Below, piece after piece: positions 35,593-45,019 of a stretch of DNA of 64,000 nt (position 1 is the stretch's first letter; the number at the start of each line of letters is the position of its first letter). This stretch comes from Shewanella eurypsychrophilus (lineage in GTDB: Bacteria; Pseudomonadota; Gammaproteobacteria; Enterobacterales; Shewanellaceae). Below the pieces are notes generated by a model, which saw only the letters and a program-made list of their open reading frames with translations, was not told the DNA's origin and did not search any database. The DNA is taken from the NCBI RefSeq assembly GCF_007004545.3, contig NZ_CP045503.2, forward strand, positions 62,001 through 126,000, read 5' to 3'. The translations under genes and the position numbers were made by a program.

Positions 35593-37674
35593 ATGAACTG
35601 GTTATCTCGTACGTTTGCTGGAAATCGTAGCTATATAGGTATACCTATCATGCTACTGACTATTCTTGCCATGATCATACTTCCACTGCCACCTTGGCTG
35701 TTGGATATTTTATTTACTTTCAATATTGTTTTAGCTGTGATGGTTTTGCTGGTGGCGGTTTCTATCAGGCGGCCTTTAGAGTTCTCAGTGTTTCCAACTG
35801 TGCTGCTATTGGCAACGCTGATGCGGTTAACCCTAAACGTCGCCTCAACCCGAGTTGTTCTGATTGAGGGACATCAGGGAGGAGATGCTGCAGGTCGTGT
35901 GATCCAAGCGTTTGGTGAAGTGGTTATCGATGGCAATTATGTGGTCGGTGCGGTGATATTTCTCATCTTGATGATCATTAACTTTGTGGTTATCACTAAA
36001 GGGGGTGAGCGCATCTCCGAGGTATCGGCTCGCTTTACACTCGATGCTTTACCCGGTAAGCAGATGGCTATCGATGCAGATCTTAATGCTGGGGTGCTAA
36101 GCCAAGATCAGGCCAGGCTTCGCCGTCAGGAAGTGGCTAGAGAAGCTGATTTCTATGGCTCGATGGATGGCGCCTCTAAGTTTGTTCGTGGTGATGCCAT
36201 TGCTGGCATATTGATCTTGGCGATCAATATTCTCGGTGGTATTGCCATTGGCGTGTTTATGCATGATTTAAGCGCAGGGGAGGCCTTTAAGACCTATGCA
36301 TTGTTGACGATTGGTGATGGCTTAGTTGCCCAGATCCCCTCTTTGTTACTCGCAACTGCTGCCGCAATTATTGTCACCCGTGTCTCCGATGCGGAGGAGA
36401 TGCCGGCTCAACTTAGTAAGCAGTTATTAGCAAACCCAAGAACCTTAGCCACAGCCTCTGTGATCATGATGATCCTTGGTATAGTCCCAGGGATGCCAGC
36501 CTTGGTATTTCTCTCCTTTGCTGCGGTTTTGGGCTTTTCTGCCTGGAAGTTGAGCCAACGAGTAGAGGTGCTACCGGAAGACAAGGTTGAAGATAAACTT
36601 GAAAAAAGTCTCTCCGAGACATCGGCACCCAGCTGGGAAGCGTTGCCATTTACTGACCTTATCGAAGTAAGGCTCGGCTATCGCCTCGTTCACTTAGTGG
36701 AGCGTAGCAAAGGGGCTGAGCTACAGAAGCGACTAACAGGTATTAGGCGGACCTTATCTGAACAAGCGGGTTTTCTGTTATCTGAGGTGCGAGTGCGCGA
36801 CAACTTAGCCTTGGCGCCGAATGCTTATCAGATAAACTTAATGGGTAACCCAGTTGTAACGGCTGAACTTGAGCCTGAAAAGTTGATGGCGATTAAGAGT
36901 GGGCCCGTTTTTGGTGACATTGATGGCATTATCACTAAGGAACCAGCCTATCAGATGGACGCACTGTGGATTGAACCTGACTCAAAGGCTAAAGCACTAA
37001 ATTTAGGTTATTCAGTTGTCGATAATGCGACTGTAATAGCAACTCATGTGAGCAAGCTTATTCGAGAGTCATTGCCGGATATGTTACAGCACGATGATGT
37101 GATGGCGCTGAGTGACCGCTTAGCGAAACAGTCGCCCAAGCTAGCTGAGTCTCTATCGACAGCCTTAACGCCAATTCAACAGCTCAAGGTCTATCGATTA
37201 TTGCTGAAGGAGCAGGTGTCTCTTAAAGACATTCGTACCATAGCGACGACTTTACTTGATTGCAGTGAAAATAGTAAAGATCCAGTATTGTTAGCAGCAG
37301 ATGTGCGTTGTGCGCTGCGGAGCAGTATTTTGCACACCATAGCGGGTCAGTCGCAACAGTTGAATGTATTGACCTTAGCGCCAGAGCTTGAACAGACCTT
37401 GATGACGGCGCTTAATCAGTCTCAACAACAGGGTAAGGTGTCACTGGATAGCTTTCCTGTTGAACCTCAGCTGCTTGCTCAGCTACAGCAGAAGATGCCA
37501 CTGTTATTAGCTCAGGCAAAAGAGCAAGGCCATAGCCCTATGTTGTTAGTTTCGCCTCAATTAAGACCCATTCTAGCTAGATATGCCTTGGCTTTCGCAA
37601 GAGGCTTACATGTACTTTCCTATAATGAGATCCCTGAAAGTCGAGAGCTAATGGTGGCAGGACAGTTAGGCTAG
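35593..37674 (+). CDS. flhA: Lateral flagellar export protein FlhA
   Basis: The protein has 693 residues, normal for FlhA. The FHIPEP signature is visible around RPLEFSVFPTVLLLATLMR. About eight membrane helices precede the cytoplasmic domain, which docks chaperone-substrate complexes. It closes the fliM-flhA unit and is followed by a terminator. Confidence 0.97.
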   Translation: MNWLSRTFAGNRSYIGIPIMLLTILAMIILPLPPWLLDILFTFNIVLAVMVLLVAVSIRRPLEFSVFPTVLLLATLMRLTLNVASTRVVLIEGHQGGDAAGRVIQAFGEVVIDGNYVVGAVIFLILMIINFVVITKGGERISEVSARFTLDALPGKQMAIDADLNAGVLSQDQARLRRQEVAREADFYGSMDGASKFVRGDAIAGILILAINILGGIAIGVFMHDLSAGEAFKTYALLTIGDGLVAQIPSLLLATAAAIIVTRVSDAEEMPAQLSKQLLANPRTLATASVIMMILGIVPGMPALVFLSFAAVLGFSAWKLSQRVEVLPEDKVEDKLEKSLSETSAPSWEALPFTDLIEVRLGYRLVHLVERSKGAELQKRLTGIRRTLSEQAGFLLSEVRVRDNLALAPNAYQINLMGNPVVTAELEPEKLMAIKSGPVFGDIDGIITKEPAYQMDALWIEPDSKAKALNLGYSVVDNATVIATHVSKLIRESLPDMLQHDDVMALSDRLAKQSPKLAESLSTALTPIQQLKVYRLLLKEQVSLKDIRTIATTLLDCSENSKDPVLLAADVRCALRSSILHTIAGQSQQLNVLTLAPELEQTLMTALNQSQQQGKVSLDSFPVEPQLLAQLQQKMPLLLAQAKEQGHSPMLLVSPQLRPILARYALAFARGLHVLSYNEIPESRELMVAGQLG

Positions 37675-37697
37675 TTCTTCGGTAGGCCAGAGGCTGT

Positions 37698-37724
37698 AAA
37701 AATAGGGAGCTAAGCTCCCTTTTT
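37698..37724 (+). terminator. Intrinsic terminator after flhA
   Basis: AGGGAGC, a TAA loop and GCTCCCT are followed by TTTT. It marks the right end of the lateral flagellar cluster and may also serve the convergent hydrolase gene. Confidence 0.9.
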
Positions 37725-37748
37725 CATGCCATTAATATCAATTGTGGC

Positions 37749-38741
37749 TTAATCTGAATGGTATGAGGCAAGGAACTTAAGCATTGCCTTAAGTGCAAAA
37801 TTACGACTCTCATCTTGCTCCATAAAGATTTCGTGGCGAGCATCAGGGATATTGAGCAGTTCGCAAAAGCCACCCACAGCGTGGTATTGGGCAAAATTGT
37901 CAACGATAGTATCTTCATCAGCTTGAAGGATTAGAATGGGTGTTTTAGTGGTTTTAGCTGCGCCAATTGTTCTTTCTCCCACATCAATAGACTCGACGAG
38001 CCAATGATTGGTAGGAGAGCCGAGCTGTAGCTCTGGACGCTGCTGGTAAAGCTGACGATAATCCTCGTAACGTGCCTGGCTTTTCGTGAGATCATTCTTA
38101 GCAAAGTCATCACCGTGGTAGTCTTTGCCACCGAGAATATAGTTGGGTTTTTTAGCATTCTTATTATCTAGCAAATTTGCCAGCCAACGAATAAAGCGCT
38201 TACTTATGGGGAGCTTGATACCGTACATAGGGGCAGAGAAAACAGCAGCCTTGAAAGTGTCAGGGTACTTGTCCATGTAAAGAGTACCGATAGCCCCGCC
38301 CATTGAATGGCCTACAAGAAACAGATCTTGATATTGCTTAGGCTTTACCGCTGCATCGATAAAACACGCGAAATCTTCGATATAGGTATCAAACTTATCT
38401 ATATGCCCATTATGTGGGTTGGTTGTGGTGCGGGATGAAAGGCCTTGGCCACGATGGTCTAAGGCGTAAATACTGTAGCCTTGATGATAGAGATCGAAGA
38501 TAAGTTCTTTGTATTTAAAGTAAGATTCGACTCTGCCATTGCTGATCACAATCGCTTTTTGACTGTTTGGGTGCTCGAAATAGCAATAAGCTAAGCGATA
38601 ACCATCTCTCTCTATGACAGATTCAGTGATGTTTTGCCAAAAAGTATTTTGTTCATCTGTATTAAGGTTTAACTCAGATGAGAGGGGCTTTATTGGGGTG
38701 CTATCTGGAGTATCTAGCTGAGGTTCGACCGCTAATGACAT
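37749..38741 (-). CDS. Alpha/beta hydrolase, lysophospholipase (PldB-like)
   Basis: The protein has 330 residues from the ATG at 38741; an upstream GTG would add 14 residues. The catalytic triad candidates are Ser in GHSMGG, Asp in QADEDTIVD and His in DARHEIFME. ALDHRGQGLSSR is the typical segment of the monoglyceride lipase/lysophospholipase L2 group. The substrate is not settled by sequence. It is a single gene convergent with flhA. Confidence 0.85.
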   Translation of the reverse strand: MSLAVEPQLDTPDSTPIKPLSSELNLNTDEQNTFWQNITESVIERDGYRLAYCYFEHPNSQKAIVISNGRVESYFKYKELIFDLYHQGYSIYALDHRGQGLSSRTTTNPHNGHIDKFDTYIEDFACFIDAAVKPKQYQDLFLVGHSMGGAIGTLYMDKYPDTFKAAVFSAPMYGIKLPISKRFIRWLANLLDNKNAKKPNYILGGKDYHGDDFAKNDLTKSQARYEDYRQLYQQRPELQLGSPTNHWLVESIDVGERTIGAAKTTKTPILILQADEDTIVDNFAQYHAVGGFCELLNIPDARHEIFMEQDESRNFALKAMLKFLASYHSD

Positions 38742-38799
38742 AATGTCTACTGAATTTATGTATGCTGTTTGCCAGTGTAGCACAGTCTAAAACTGGGCT

Positions 38800-38813
38800 T
38801 ATACCAGTTGGTA
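38800..38813. repeat. Short palindrome ATACC..GGTAT (copy 2)
   Basis: ATACCAGTTGGTAT lies upstream of the hydrolase gene and resembles the element at 26161-26175. Confidence 0.4.
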
Positions 38814-38845
38814 TTAGATTAGCCTTATAGCCATAGGGAAGTAGT

Positions 38846-38887
38846 CGTGAGTTTCGAGAGCTTGATTACCAAGGCCAGAAACTCACG
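38846..38887. repeat. Inverted repeat after the DUF885 gene
   Basis: CGTGAGTTTC and GAAACTCACG form a perfect 10-base stem with a 22-base loop just past the DUF885 stop. There is no T run, so it is at best a weak or Rho-assisted end signal. Confidence 0.45.
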
Positions 38888-38896
38888 GTATAGACG

Positions 38897-40702
38897 TTAA
38901 TTCAGTTGTTTTTGTGCACTAATAAAGTCGGCTATCTGTTGCTCGAGGATCAGCATTGGGACTGAACCATTTTCTAAAATGGCATCATGAAACGCCCTGA
39001 TATCGAATTTTTCTCCTAACTCACGTTCCGCCTGAGCGCGCAGACGTTTTATGGTGAGTTCTCCGATTTTGTACGACAGAGCTTGGCCCGGCCATGAGAT
39101 ATAGCGGTCGATTTCTGTGGTGACGTTATGCATTGAAAGAGCGGTATTGCTAGCCATAAAATCCATGGCTTGCTGTCTACTCCAGCCCTTCGCGTGCATG
39201 CCCGTATCGACAACTAGGCGAGCCGCCCGCCACATCTCATAGGTTAATCGGCCAAAGTTACTGTATGGGTCTTGATAGAAACCAGCCTCTAAACCTAGAT
39301 ACTCAGAGTAAAGTCCCCATCCCTCACCAAAGGCGGAGATATAACTGTAACGGCGAAAGTTAGGTAGCTTGGTAAGCTCTTTATTGAGTGAAATCTGCAG
39401 ATGATGCCCAGGTACTGCTTCATGTAGGGTCAGAGCTTCCATCTCATAGAAGGGACGCTTATCCAGTGCATAGGTATTTACCCAGTAATAGCCAGGCTCA
39501 TCGTCTCGATTGGATCCTGAGTAGCGTCCAGTGGTGTACTTCGGCGCGATTTCAGCTGGTACGGGCTGAATACCGTATGGGGTTCTAGGTAGCTTGCCGA
39601 AGTATTTAGGTAACATGGCATCGGCTTTCTTAGCGATAAACGCCGCTTCTTTCAATAGTTCTTCGGCCGTCTTAGGGTAGAACTGAGGATCGGTACGCAA
39701 AAAATGCAAGAAGTCGGCGAAACTGCCTTGGAAACCGAGATCGTTAATAATGATCTGCATCTCGGCGCGGATACGCTTTACTTCTTTAAGGCCAAGCTGG
39801 TGTACTTCATCGGATGTCATATCGAGCGTGGTGTAATAACGGACTCGGTTTTCATAGAAGGCGACGCCGTTGGGGAGGCTAGCACTGGCGATCTCTACTC
39901 GAGCCCCAGGAATGTACTCCTTAGTCATAAAGTCATAGAAGGCTTGATAAAGTGGCAGAACTTTTTGTTCGACTAATGCTTTTCCCTGCGCAGTCAGTTT
40001 GTCTTGCTGCGCTTGAGTAAAATGCTTGGGGTAATGTGTGAAGGGCTTAAAGTAGCCACTATCTTCTACCGGTACCATAAAGGCGCTAATGCTGTCTTCA
40101 AAGCCCTTAAGCGTGACCTTTGGAGGGGTTATTCCTGCCGATAGTCCCTGTTTTAACCAATGGGTCTGTTGTGCGAAATAATGAGGCAGGGCATTAAGCT
40201 TAGCTATGTATTGCTGGTAATCAGCTTGGGTAGCAAATTTAGCCTTAGCAATAGATGAGATATAGGCGTGAAATCCACTCTCGGCTGTGATGGGGAGGTA
40301 GTGATCCTTGTATTGATATAAATCGACACTATTCTGTAGCTGCCCCTGGAGGATCTGCGCGTTAATCTTATCTTCTTTAGAGAGTGAGGCTATATCTAAC
40401 GCCTTAAGCGTGCTGAGCAGAGCTTGCTGGCGCTTATTTAGTGCATTTAGGTTCTCGGGTGATAAGTCGGCTAGTTTACCCGCTGCGTTAGTATCACCTT
40501 CGGAAAACGCTTGTGAAGGATTGCTATCGAGTTGAATCTGCCAGTCAGCTTCTATAATGGATTTGAGCCTAAAATCACTGACTCCAATGGTGAGTGGGTC
40601 TTCTGCGGCTGGCGTTGGTTGAGTCTGTGGTGTCGATATGGGGTTTAGTTGGCAAGCGCTGAGGGATACAGCGAGTAAACCGGGTAGCAAGAGCTTATGC
40701 AT
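38897..40702 (-). CDS. DUF885 family lipoprotein, putative metallopeptidase
   Basis: The protein has 601 residues. The lipoprotein signal ends at LSAC (Cys about residue 17), so it is an envelope lipoprotein. The DUF885 core carries LTLHEAVPGHHLQ at about residues 425-437, a metal-binding-like HExxPGHH motif, and EGWGLYSEYLG downstream. The family is thought to be peptidase-like; no substrate can be named. Confidence 0.88.
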   Translation of the reverse strand: MHKLLLPGLLAVSLSACQLNPISTPQTQPTPAAEDPLTIGVSDFRLKSIIEADWQIQLDSNPSQAFSEGDTNAAGKLADLSPENLNALNKRQQALLSTLKALDIASLSKEDKINAQILQGQLQNSVDLYQYKDHYLPITAESGFHAYISSIAKAKFATQADYQQYIAKLNALPHYFAQQTHWLKQGLSAGITPPKVTLKGFEDSISAFMVPVEDSGYFKPFTHYPKHFTQAQQDKLTAQGKALVEQKVLPLYQAFYDFMTKEYIPGARVEIASASLPNGVAFYENRVRYYTTLDMTSDEVHQLGLKEVKRIRAEMQIIINDLGFQGSFADFLHFLRTDPQFYPKTAEELLKEAAFIAKKADAMLPKYFGKLPRTPYGIQPVPAEIAPKYTTGRYSGSNRDDEPGYYWVNTYALDKRPFYEMEALTLHEAVPGHHLQISLNKELTKLPNFRRYSYISAFGEGWGLYSEYLGLEAGFYQDPYSNFGRLTYEMWRAARLVVDTGMHAKGWSRQQAMDFMASNTALSMHNVTTEIDRYISWPGQALSYKIGELTIKRLRAQAERELGEKFDIRAFHDAILENGSVPMLILEQQIADFISAQKQLN

Positions 40703-40798
40703 TACAGAGGACCTTTTTATTAATTATTATGCCTCGATTATGCCTCAGTCTGACTAAAGATAAAAAGTGTATGCAAAAAGAATGGTGAAAAAGGGAGA

Positions 40799-40826
40799 CA
40801 AAAAAGCCGACATAAGGTCGGCTTTG
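40799..40826 (-). terminator. Intrinsic terminator of hemN
   Basis: On the minus strand AAAGCCGAC, a five-base loop and GTCGGCTTT are followed by T's, 25 bases after the hemN stop. Confidence 0.92.
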
Positions 40827-40850
40827 GGATTATCTATCTAGTGATAGAGT

Positions 40851-42227
40851 TTAGATCACACGAGAGAACTGCTGTTGACGAGCCTTCTCACGATAATAAA
40901 CATCGAAACAGATACAGATATTACGGATCAATAATCGGCCTGTAGGGCTGATGGTGATCTTTCTATCTGTAATATTAACCAACTCGTCATCGATGAATGT
41001 CTGTAGAAGTTTAAGGTCTTCAACAAAGTACTCTTCGAAGTTAATACCAAGCTTCTCATCAATTTGTGCCATATCTAATTCAAAATGACAGATAAGCTGC
41101 TTGATCACTACGCGGCGGATTTCATCGTCACGATTTAGGCCACAACCTTTCCATAACGCATGACCATTAGCATCGATAGACTCGAAGTAGGGGCGGATAT
41201 CTTTTTGATTCTGAGCATAGCAGTCGCCAATCTGGCTGATTGATGATACGCCTAAACCTAATAGATCACATTCTTCTTGAGTGGTGTAACCCTGGAAGTT
41301 TCTATGGAGTCTGCCTTCGTTTTGCAAAATAGACAGTTCATCATCAGGCTTTGCGAAGTGATCCATGCCGATATATTGATAACCAGCTCCCGTTAGGGTT
41401 TCGATGGTCTGATGTAACATATCCAGTTTTTGTTGAGGCGATGCTAAATCTTCATCTTTAATTTTACGCTGAGCCGCAAAACGTGAAGGCAGGTGAGCAT
41501 AGTTGAATACTGATAAACGATCAGGATCTAAATCTAATACGCGCTGCATTGTCTCGGCGAAGGTTTCTGGGGTCTGGTGAGGCAGACCATAGATAAGATC
41601 TATGTTGGTTGAGACAAAGCCCAACTCTTTAGCCTTGGCCATAAGATCGAAGATGAACTGCTCATCTTGCTCACGGTTAACGGCAATCTGCACCTTCTTG
41701 TTGAAGTCCTGAACGCCGATAGAGATGCGGTTAAAGCCAGCCTCTTTTAGCGTATCGAGCATGGTGAGTTCGATTTCACGGGGATCGACTTCAATGGAGT
41801 ATTCACCGACTTCGGCAACATTGAAATTAGCTCTGATCAGCTCAGATAGTTTAAGGATCTGATCTGGACGCAAGAAGGTCGGCGTTCCGCCACCCCAATG
41901 AATTTGGGTGACGAGGTAGTTCTTAAACAGAGGTGAACGTTTGATTATTTCTGCGGCTAGATACTCTAAGTACTGATCGGCTTTATGCTGATGGCGAGTG
42001 ATGACCTTATTACAGCCACAGTAGTAACACAGCTTGGCGCAGTATGGTATATGGATATAGAGTGAAAGCTTATCACTCTTGCTGTTCTTAATCGAAGTCA
42101 GCAGTTGGTCTTCGGTGAATGAGTCATCGAACTCAAGCGCCGTTGGGTAAGAGGTATAACGGGGACCGCTGTAATTGTATTTTTCGATCATTGACTGATC
42201 CCAACTAATTTGGGTGGGCTGCTTCAA
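40851..42227 (-). CDS. hemN: Oxygen-independent coproporphyrinogen III dehydrogenase HemN
   Basis: The protein has 458 residues, normal for HemN. The radical-SAM motif is in YIHIPYCAKLCYYCGC (about residues 57-72), with the extra Cys of HemN. HWGGGTPTFL and NIDLIYGLPHQT follow. It converts coproporphyrinogen III to protoporphyrinogen IX without oxygen. Its place near yihI and polA matches the E. coli gene order. Confidence 0.97.
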   Translation of the reverse strand: MKQPTQISWDQSMIEKYNYSGPRYTSYPTALEFDDSFTEDQLLTSIKNSKSDKLSLYIHIPYCAKLCYYCGCNKVITRHQHKADQYLEYLAAEIIKRSPLFKNYLVTQIHWGGGTPTFLRPDQILKLSELIRANFNVAEVGEYSIEVDPREIELTMLDTLKEAGFNRISIGVQDFNKKVQIAVNREQDEQFIFDLMAKAKELGFVSTNIDLIYGLPHQTPETFAETMQRVLDLDPDRLSVFNYAHLPSRFAAQRKIKDEDLASPQQKLDMLHQTIETLTGAGYQYIGMDHFAKPDDELSILQNEGRLHRNFQGYTTQEECDLLGLGVSSISQIGDCYAQNQKDIRPYFESIDANGHALWKGCGLNRDDEIRRVVIKQLICHFELDMAQIDEKLGINFEEYFVEDLKLLQTFIDDELVNITDRKITISPTGRLLIRNICICFDVYYREKARQQQFSRVI

Positions 42228-42476
42228 GGCGTGTCCTCCGAGGTATTAGATTAGCAACTTGTAAAGTATGCATGGTAATTGGTTAAATAACCTTGATCCA
42301 TGTTGTAAAAATACAAGCCGAATCATTAAAGTGATAATTTTAGCTGGGCAATATCCATGAAAATTGAGTGATTGTCTGTGTCTTTATGGAGAATTTGTGC
42401 ACAGACTCACGTGATATAGCAATAATCGCTAAACTAATGTTAGCTAGCGCTTATATCTTCCCGTTTAAATATCTGG

Positions 42477-42944
42477 CTAGTGAAGAGGGTTTGGTGCAAA
42501 GCTGGTTAGCTTCTTGGCTTCTTCAAGAATTTTTGCTTCAAGTTCTGCTTCTGAACGCATACGAGCGAAATCGAATCTCATGCGTTGCTTTTTCTCAAGA
42601 CTTTTACGTTGTTCCATGATTGGGTGATCTTGGATAACGTTAAAGTGTTTGAATATAGCTGGGTATTCAGGTTCTACTTGCTCAGACATAGATAAGATAC
42701 TGAATAATTTGGCTATTCTCATTACACCCTCAGAAATTTCACAACGGTCCTCCAGCATCGCAGTCGCAATATAACGTATGCTGCTTAAGTGTTCATCAAG
42801 ACGGGCTTGATTAATATCTTGGAGTTCCTGCTGATGCTTTGCTTTTTGACTGGCTTGTTTACGCAGCTTGAGTAACAAAAACGTTGCATAGCTGGCTAGA
42901 AGGCTAATGATGATAAAACCAGAAAGTAGAAGCACTGTTGTCAT
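42477..42944 (-). CDS. DUF2489 membrane-anchored protein
   Basis: The protein has 155 residues with one N-terminal membrane helix (VLLLSGFIIISLLASYATFL) followed by a charged helical cytoplasmic part. It resembles the DUF2489 family found next to yihI/hemN in gammaproteobacteria. Function unknown. The 249-base gap to hemN holds no gene I accept. Confidence 0.75.
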   Translation of the reverse strand: MTTVLLLSGFIIISLLASYATFLLLKLRKQASQKAKHQQELQDINQARLDEHLSSIRYIATAMLEDRCEISEGVMRIAKLFSILSMSEQVEPEYPAIFKHFNVIQDHPIMEQRKSLEKKQRMRFDFARMRSEAELEAKILEEAKKLTSFAPNPLH

Positions 42945-43015
42945 GATCTGTCCTGTCTGAATATATGACTAGTCGATGGCACTCATTAACGTGCCATCGA
43001 CTAGAGTATTAAGCA

Positions 43016-43552
43016 TTAATCTTTATTCTGATAATCTTTTAACAGGTCAGCACCAGATTCAAATTTGTCGAACAGGTCATCATCGCTAGTTGCAGTCGTT
43101 TGTACTACATGATCTAGATCGTCTTCCTCGCTTATCCCTAAACGCTCCATCAGGGCTTCAATTTGGCTAAGCATCTTTTCGAGCCACTTTTGATCGTTTG
43201 GACCAAGTTCTTTGCCTTCTTCAAGCATATCTAGAAGTTGGTTGAGTCTTGGATCTTCCTCGAGCTTAAGTAATTTCTGCTCTTCGGTTAATTTCGGGCC
43301 CTGCTCTTTCTTAGGCGCTATAACCTTATTGGGTAGGTCGAGAGCAATGGCTTTCTTGCTGCCATGTCGTGGATCTTTTTTAGTGGCTGCAGATCCGCTT
43401 TTTCCACCAACAAGGTTGGTATTGTGACGGCTACCAGCTTTATTGCCTGTGTTTTGCTTCTTTCCTTCAAGAACACGATCACTCTTCTTTGTTCTTGGAG
43501 CTAGCTTAGGCGCATTTTCATTGCTTTTACGGGACTTCTTAGAGTGTGACAT
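43016..43552 (-). CDS. yihI: Der GTPase-activating protein YihI
   Basis: The protein has 178 residues from the ATG at 43552 (MSHSKKSRKSNENAP); a longer start at 43582 is possible. The N-terminal half is very basic and disordered-looking; the C-terminal half is acidic, with LEEDPRLNQLLDMLEEGKEL. YihI stimulates the ribosome-assembly GTPase Der. Its place beside a Csr RNA and engB matches E. coli. Confidence 0.9.
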   Translation of the reverse strand: MSHSKKSRKSNENAPKLAPRTKKSDRVLEGKKQNTGNKAGSRHNTNLVGGKSGSAATKKDPRHGSKKAIALDLPNKVIAPKKEQGPKLTEEQKLLKLEEDPRLNQLLDMLEEGKELGPNDQKWLEKMLSQIEALMERLGISEEDDLDHVVQTTATSDDDLFDKFESGADLLKDYQNKD

Positions 43553-43601
43553 GGCTTTTCTCAATAACTGTAATACGAACAATATCTATAAAATGCGCTG
43601 A

Positions 43602-44297
43602 CTAAACTTCAATTAGCGAACTTTGGGCGCGTTTTATACCAGATCCTGATGGTTTTTGCACCAAAATGAGATCATTAGTTGCGAATAATAGCTTAAAACC
43701 TGCCTGTTCTGCTAGAAACTCGAACGTTGCTCTCTGGTAAAAGCTCACATGGCTAAGGTTATTCTTGTGGTGCCACTTACCAAAACCATTCAGATCCGTG
43801 AGTAATTTGGTATTTATTGCCAGCCAGGCTCCAGGTTTTAGCAGCTGACACAAGAGTGACCACTCTCTCGAAGGAAAGCGAAAGTGCTCAAAGACTCGAT
43901 AGCAGCTGATGAAATCATATTCTTGTTTTAGCAGGCTATGGTCAGGAGCGAAGAAAGGATCATATTGGTTCAATTTATGGCCATAGATATTAATAGCCTC
44001 TAAAGTGTCAGCATTTGCTAAGCGACCAAAATTTAGCCCCGTTAAAGGCTGCTCTTTTTGCTGGGCACATTCTTGTATCAAGCTGAGTAAGAATTGGTAT
44101 AGAGGCTTTTGGTATTTATCCGGTTTTTGTCGGTATCTTTGTTTTTCTATGTGAGGTGGCAGGTGGCTGTTAGCATCAGAAAACACCAGATGACAGCGTG
44201 AACAAGTATATAAGGTGCGTTTTTTGTCTTGGTAAAATAGTGAAGTGTGTTCATCGTGACAAAGAGGGCATCTAAGCATTTTTACATCAGATCTCAC
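43602..44297 (-). CDS. Class I SAM-dependent methyltransferase with zinc-ribbon N-terminus
   Basis: The protein has 231 residues from a GTG at 44297, or 225 from the ATG at 44279. Two CxxC pairs (CPLC and CSRC) form a zinc ribbon at the N-terminus. The methyltransferase part has DFISCYRVFEHFRFPSREWS and LLCQLLKPGAWLAINTKLL, of the SAM-methyltransferase 'type 23' sort. Substrate unknown. Confidence 0.8.
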   Translation of the reverse strand: MRSDVKMLRCPLCHDEHTSLFYQDKKRTLYTCSRCHLVFSDANSHLPPHIEKQRYRQKPDKYQKPLYQFLLSLIQECAQQKEQPLTGLNFGRLANADTLEAINIYGHKLNQYDPFFAPDHSLLKQEYDFISCYRVFEHFRFPSREWSLLCQLLKPGAWLAINTKLLTDLNGFGKWHHKNNLSHVSFYQRATFEFLAEQAGFKLLFATNDLILVQKPSGSGIKRAQSSLIEV

Positions 44298-44323
44298 AAA
44301 TGAATGACAGTATATTGTGACAT

Positions 44324-44352
44324 AAAAAAAGGCGACAGTATTACTGTCGCCT
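44324..44352 (-). terminator. Intrinsic terminator of the Csr RNA
   Basis: GGCGACAGTA pairs perfectly with TACTGTCGCC and is followed on the minus strand by seven T. Confidence 0.93.
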
Positions 44353-44630
44353 TACAAAAAGTGCCAAAGGCACCAATTCTTATTTCAAGTATCCATACTT
44401 GCTATGCGACTTTCCCGGTCAATATCCATCTTTTTTTAGTCTGCTTTCCATGCATGTTTTTTAGTTGTCGGTCTTCCAGACACTTTCTTAATATTCCTGA
44501 GTCATCCTGACCACAGCTTCCGTAGATGGTCTCCATGACACATCACTATCCTATCGTCATCTTTGACGCCTAATATAACCATCCATGTTAAGGTTTTTCA
44601 TTTGTTCAGTGATTGAGTGTTCGAAAACTG
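44324..44630 (-). ncRNA. csrC: CsrB/CsrC-family regulatory RNA
   Basis: There is no credible protein here, but the minus strand carries 11 GGA motifs between about 44584 and 44392, many in hairpin loops: CAAGTAT-GG-ATACTTG, GTCT-GGA-AGAC and GTC-AGGAT-GAC. It ends in a strong intrinsic terminator. Such RNAs sequester the translational regulator CsrA/RsmA. E. coli csrC occupies the same place between yihA (engB) and yihI on the same relative strand. The 5' end is not fixed; a GATACT -10 candidate (44637-44642) would give a start near 44630. The symbol rests on synteny. Confidence 0.85.
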
Positions 44631-44665
44631 ATACTGAGTATCGGCGGAACAACTGTCTCTGAACT

Positions 44666-44685
44666 TGTAAGGGAGTGCTATTACA
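44666..44685 (-). promoter_or_regulatory. Candidate GacA/UvrY binding site upstream of the Csr RNA
   Basis: On the minus strand TGTAAT, eight bases, then CTTACA resembles the GacA/UvrY box TGTAAG-N6-CTTACA, but with a spacer two bases longer and one mismatch. Another half site CTTACA (plus strand) is at 44712-44717. GacA-type regulators activate Csr RNAs in relatives. Confidence 0.4.
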
Positions 44686-44973
44686 GCTAAATGGCCTTCC
44701 TAACCAAGTTCCTTACAAATATTGTTCTGACCTGGACTTCAATTGAAATCACGACTCTTTATTATTTTTAGAGAGTGGTCTTAATTATATTATTGTTATT
44801 GAGTCTATTTATTCTTATATCTTAAATGTAATGAATACCGAAAACTGTACGTTATTATTAAATATTTTATACGAACAGATGGGTTCATCTCGGTACGGGG
44901 CTAATTAAACCTAAAACTGTGATCACTGTCAAGTATGTTTTTGGTGTTAGTTTACGTAAAGGTAAAGCTTGGT

Positions 44974-45007
44974 GTGTAAAAAAAGGTGGCATTGCCACCT
45001 TTTTTTA
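44974..45007. terminator. Bidirectional terminator at the end of cytochrome c4
   Basis: AAAGGTGGCA and TGCCACCTTT form a perfect stem flanked by A's on one side and T's on the other, so it can act in both directions. It ends the minus-strand cytochrome gene. Confidence 0.92.
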
Positions 45008-45019
45008 TAAGCTAAAGTA

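Noticed and set aside
42290-42310. Possible FNR site (TTGAT..) upstream of hemN
   Set aside because: Only one half-site is recognisable (TTGATCCATGTTGT); too weak to call.
42368-42619. 83-codon plus-strand frame between hemN and the DUF2489 gene
   Set aside because: Mostly overlaps DUF2489 on the other strand and lacks recognisable features.
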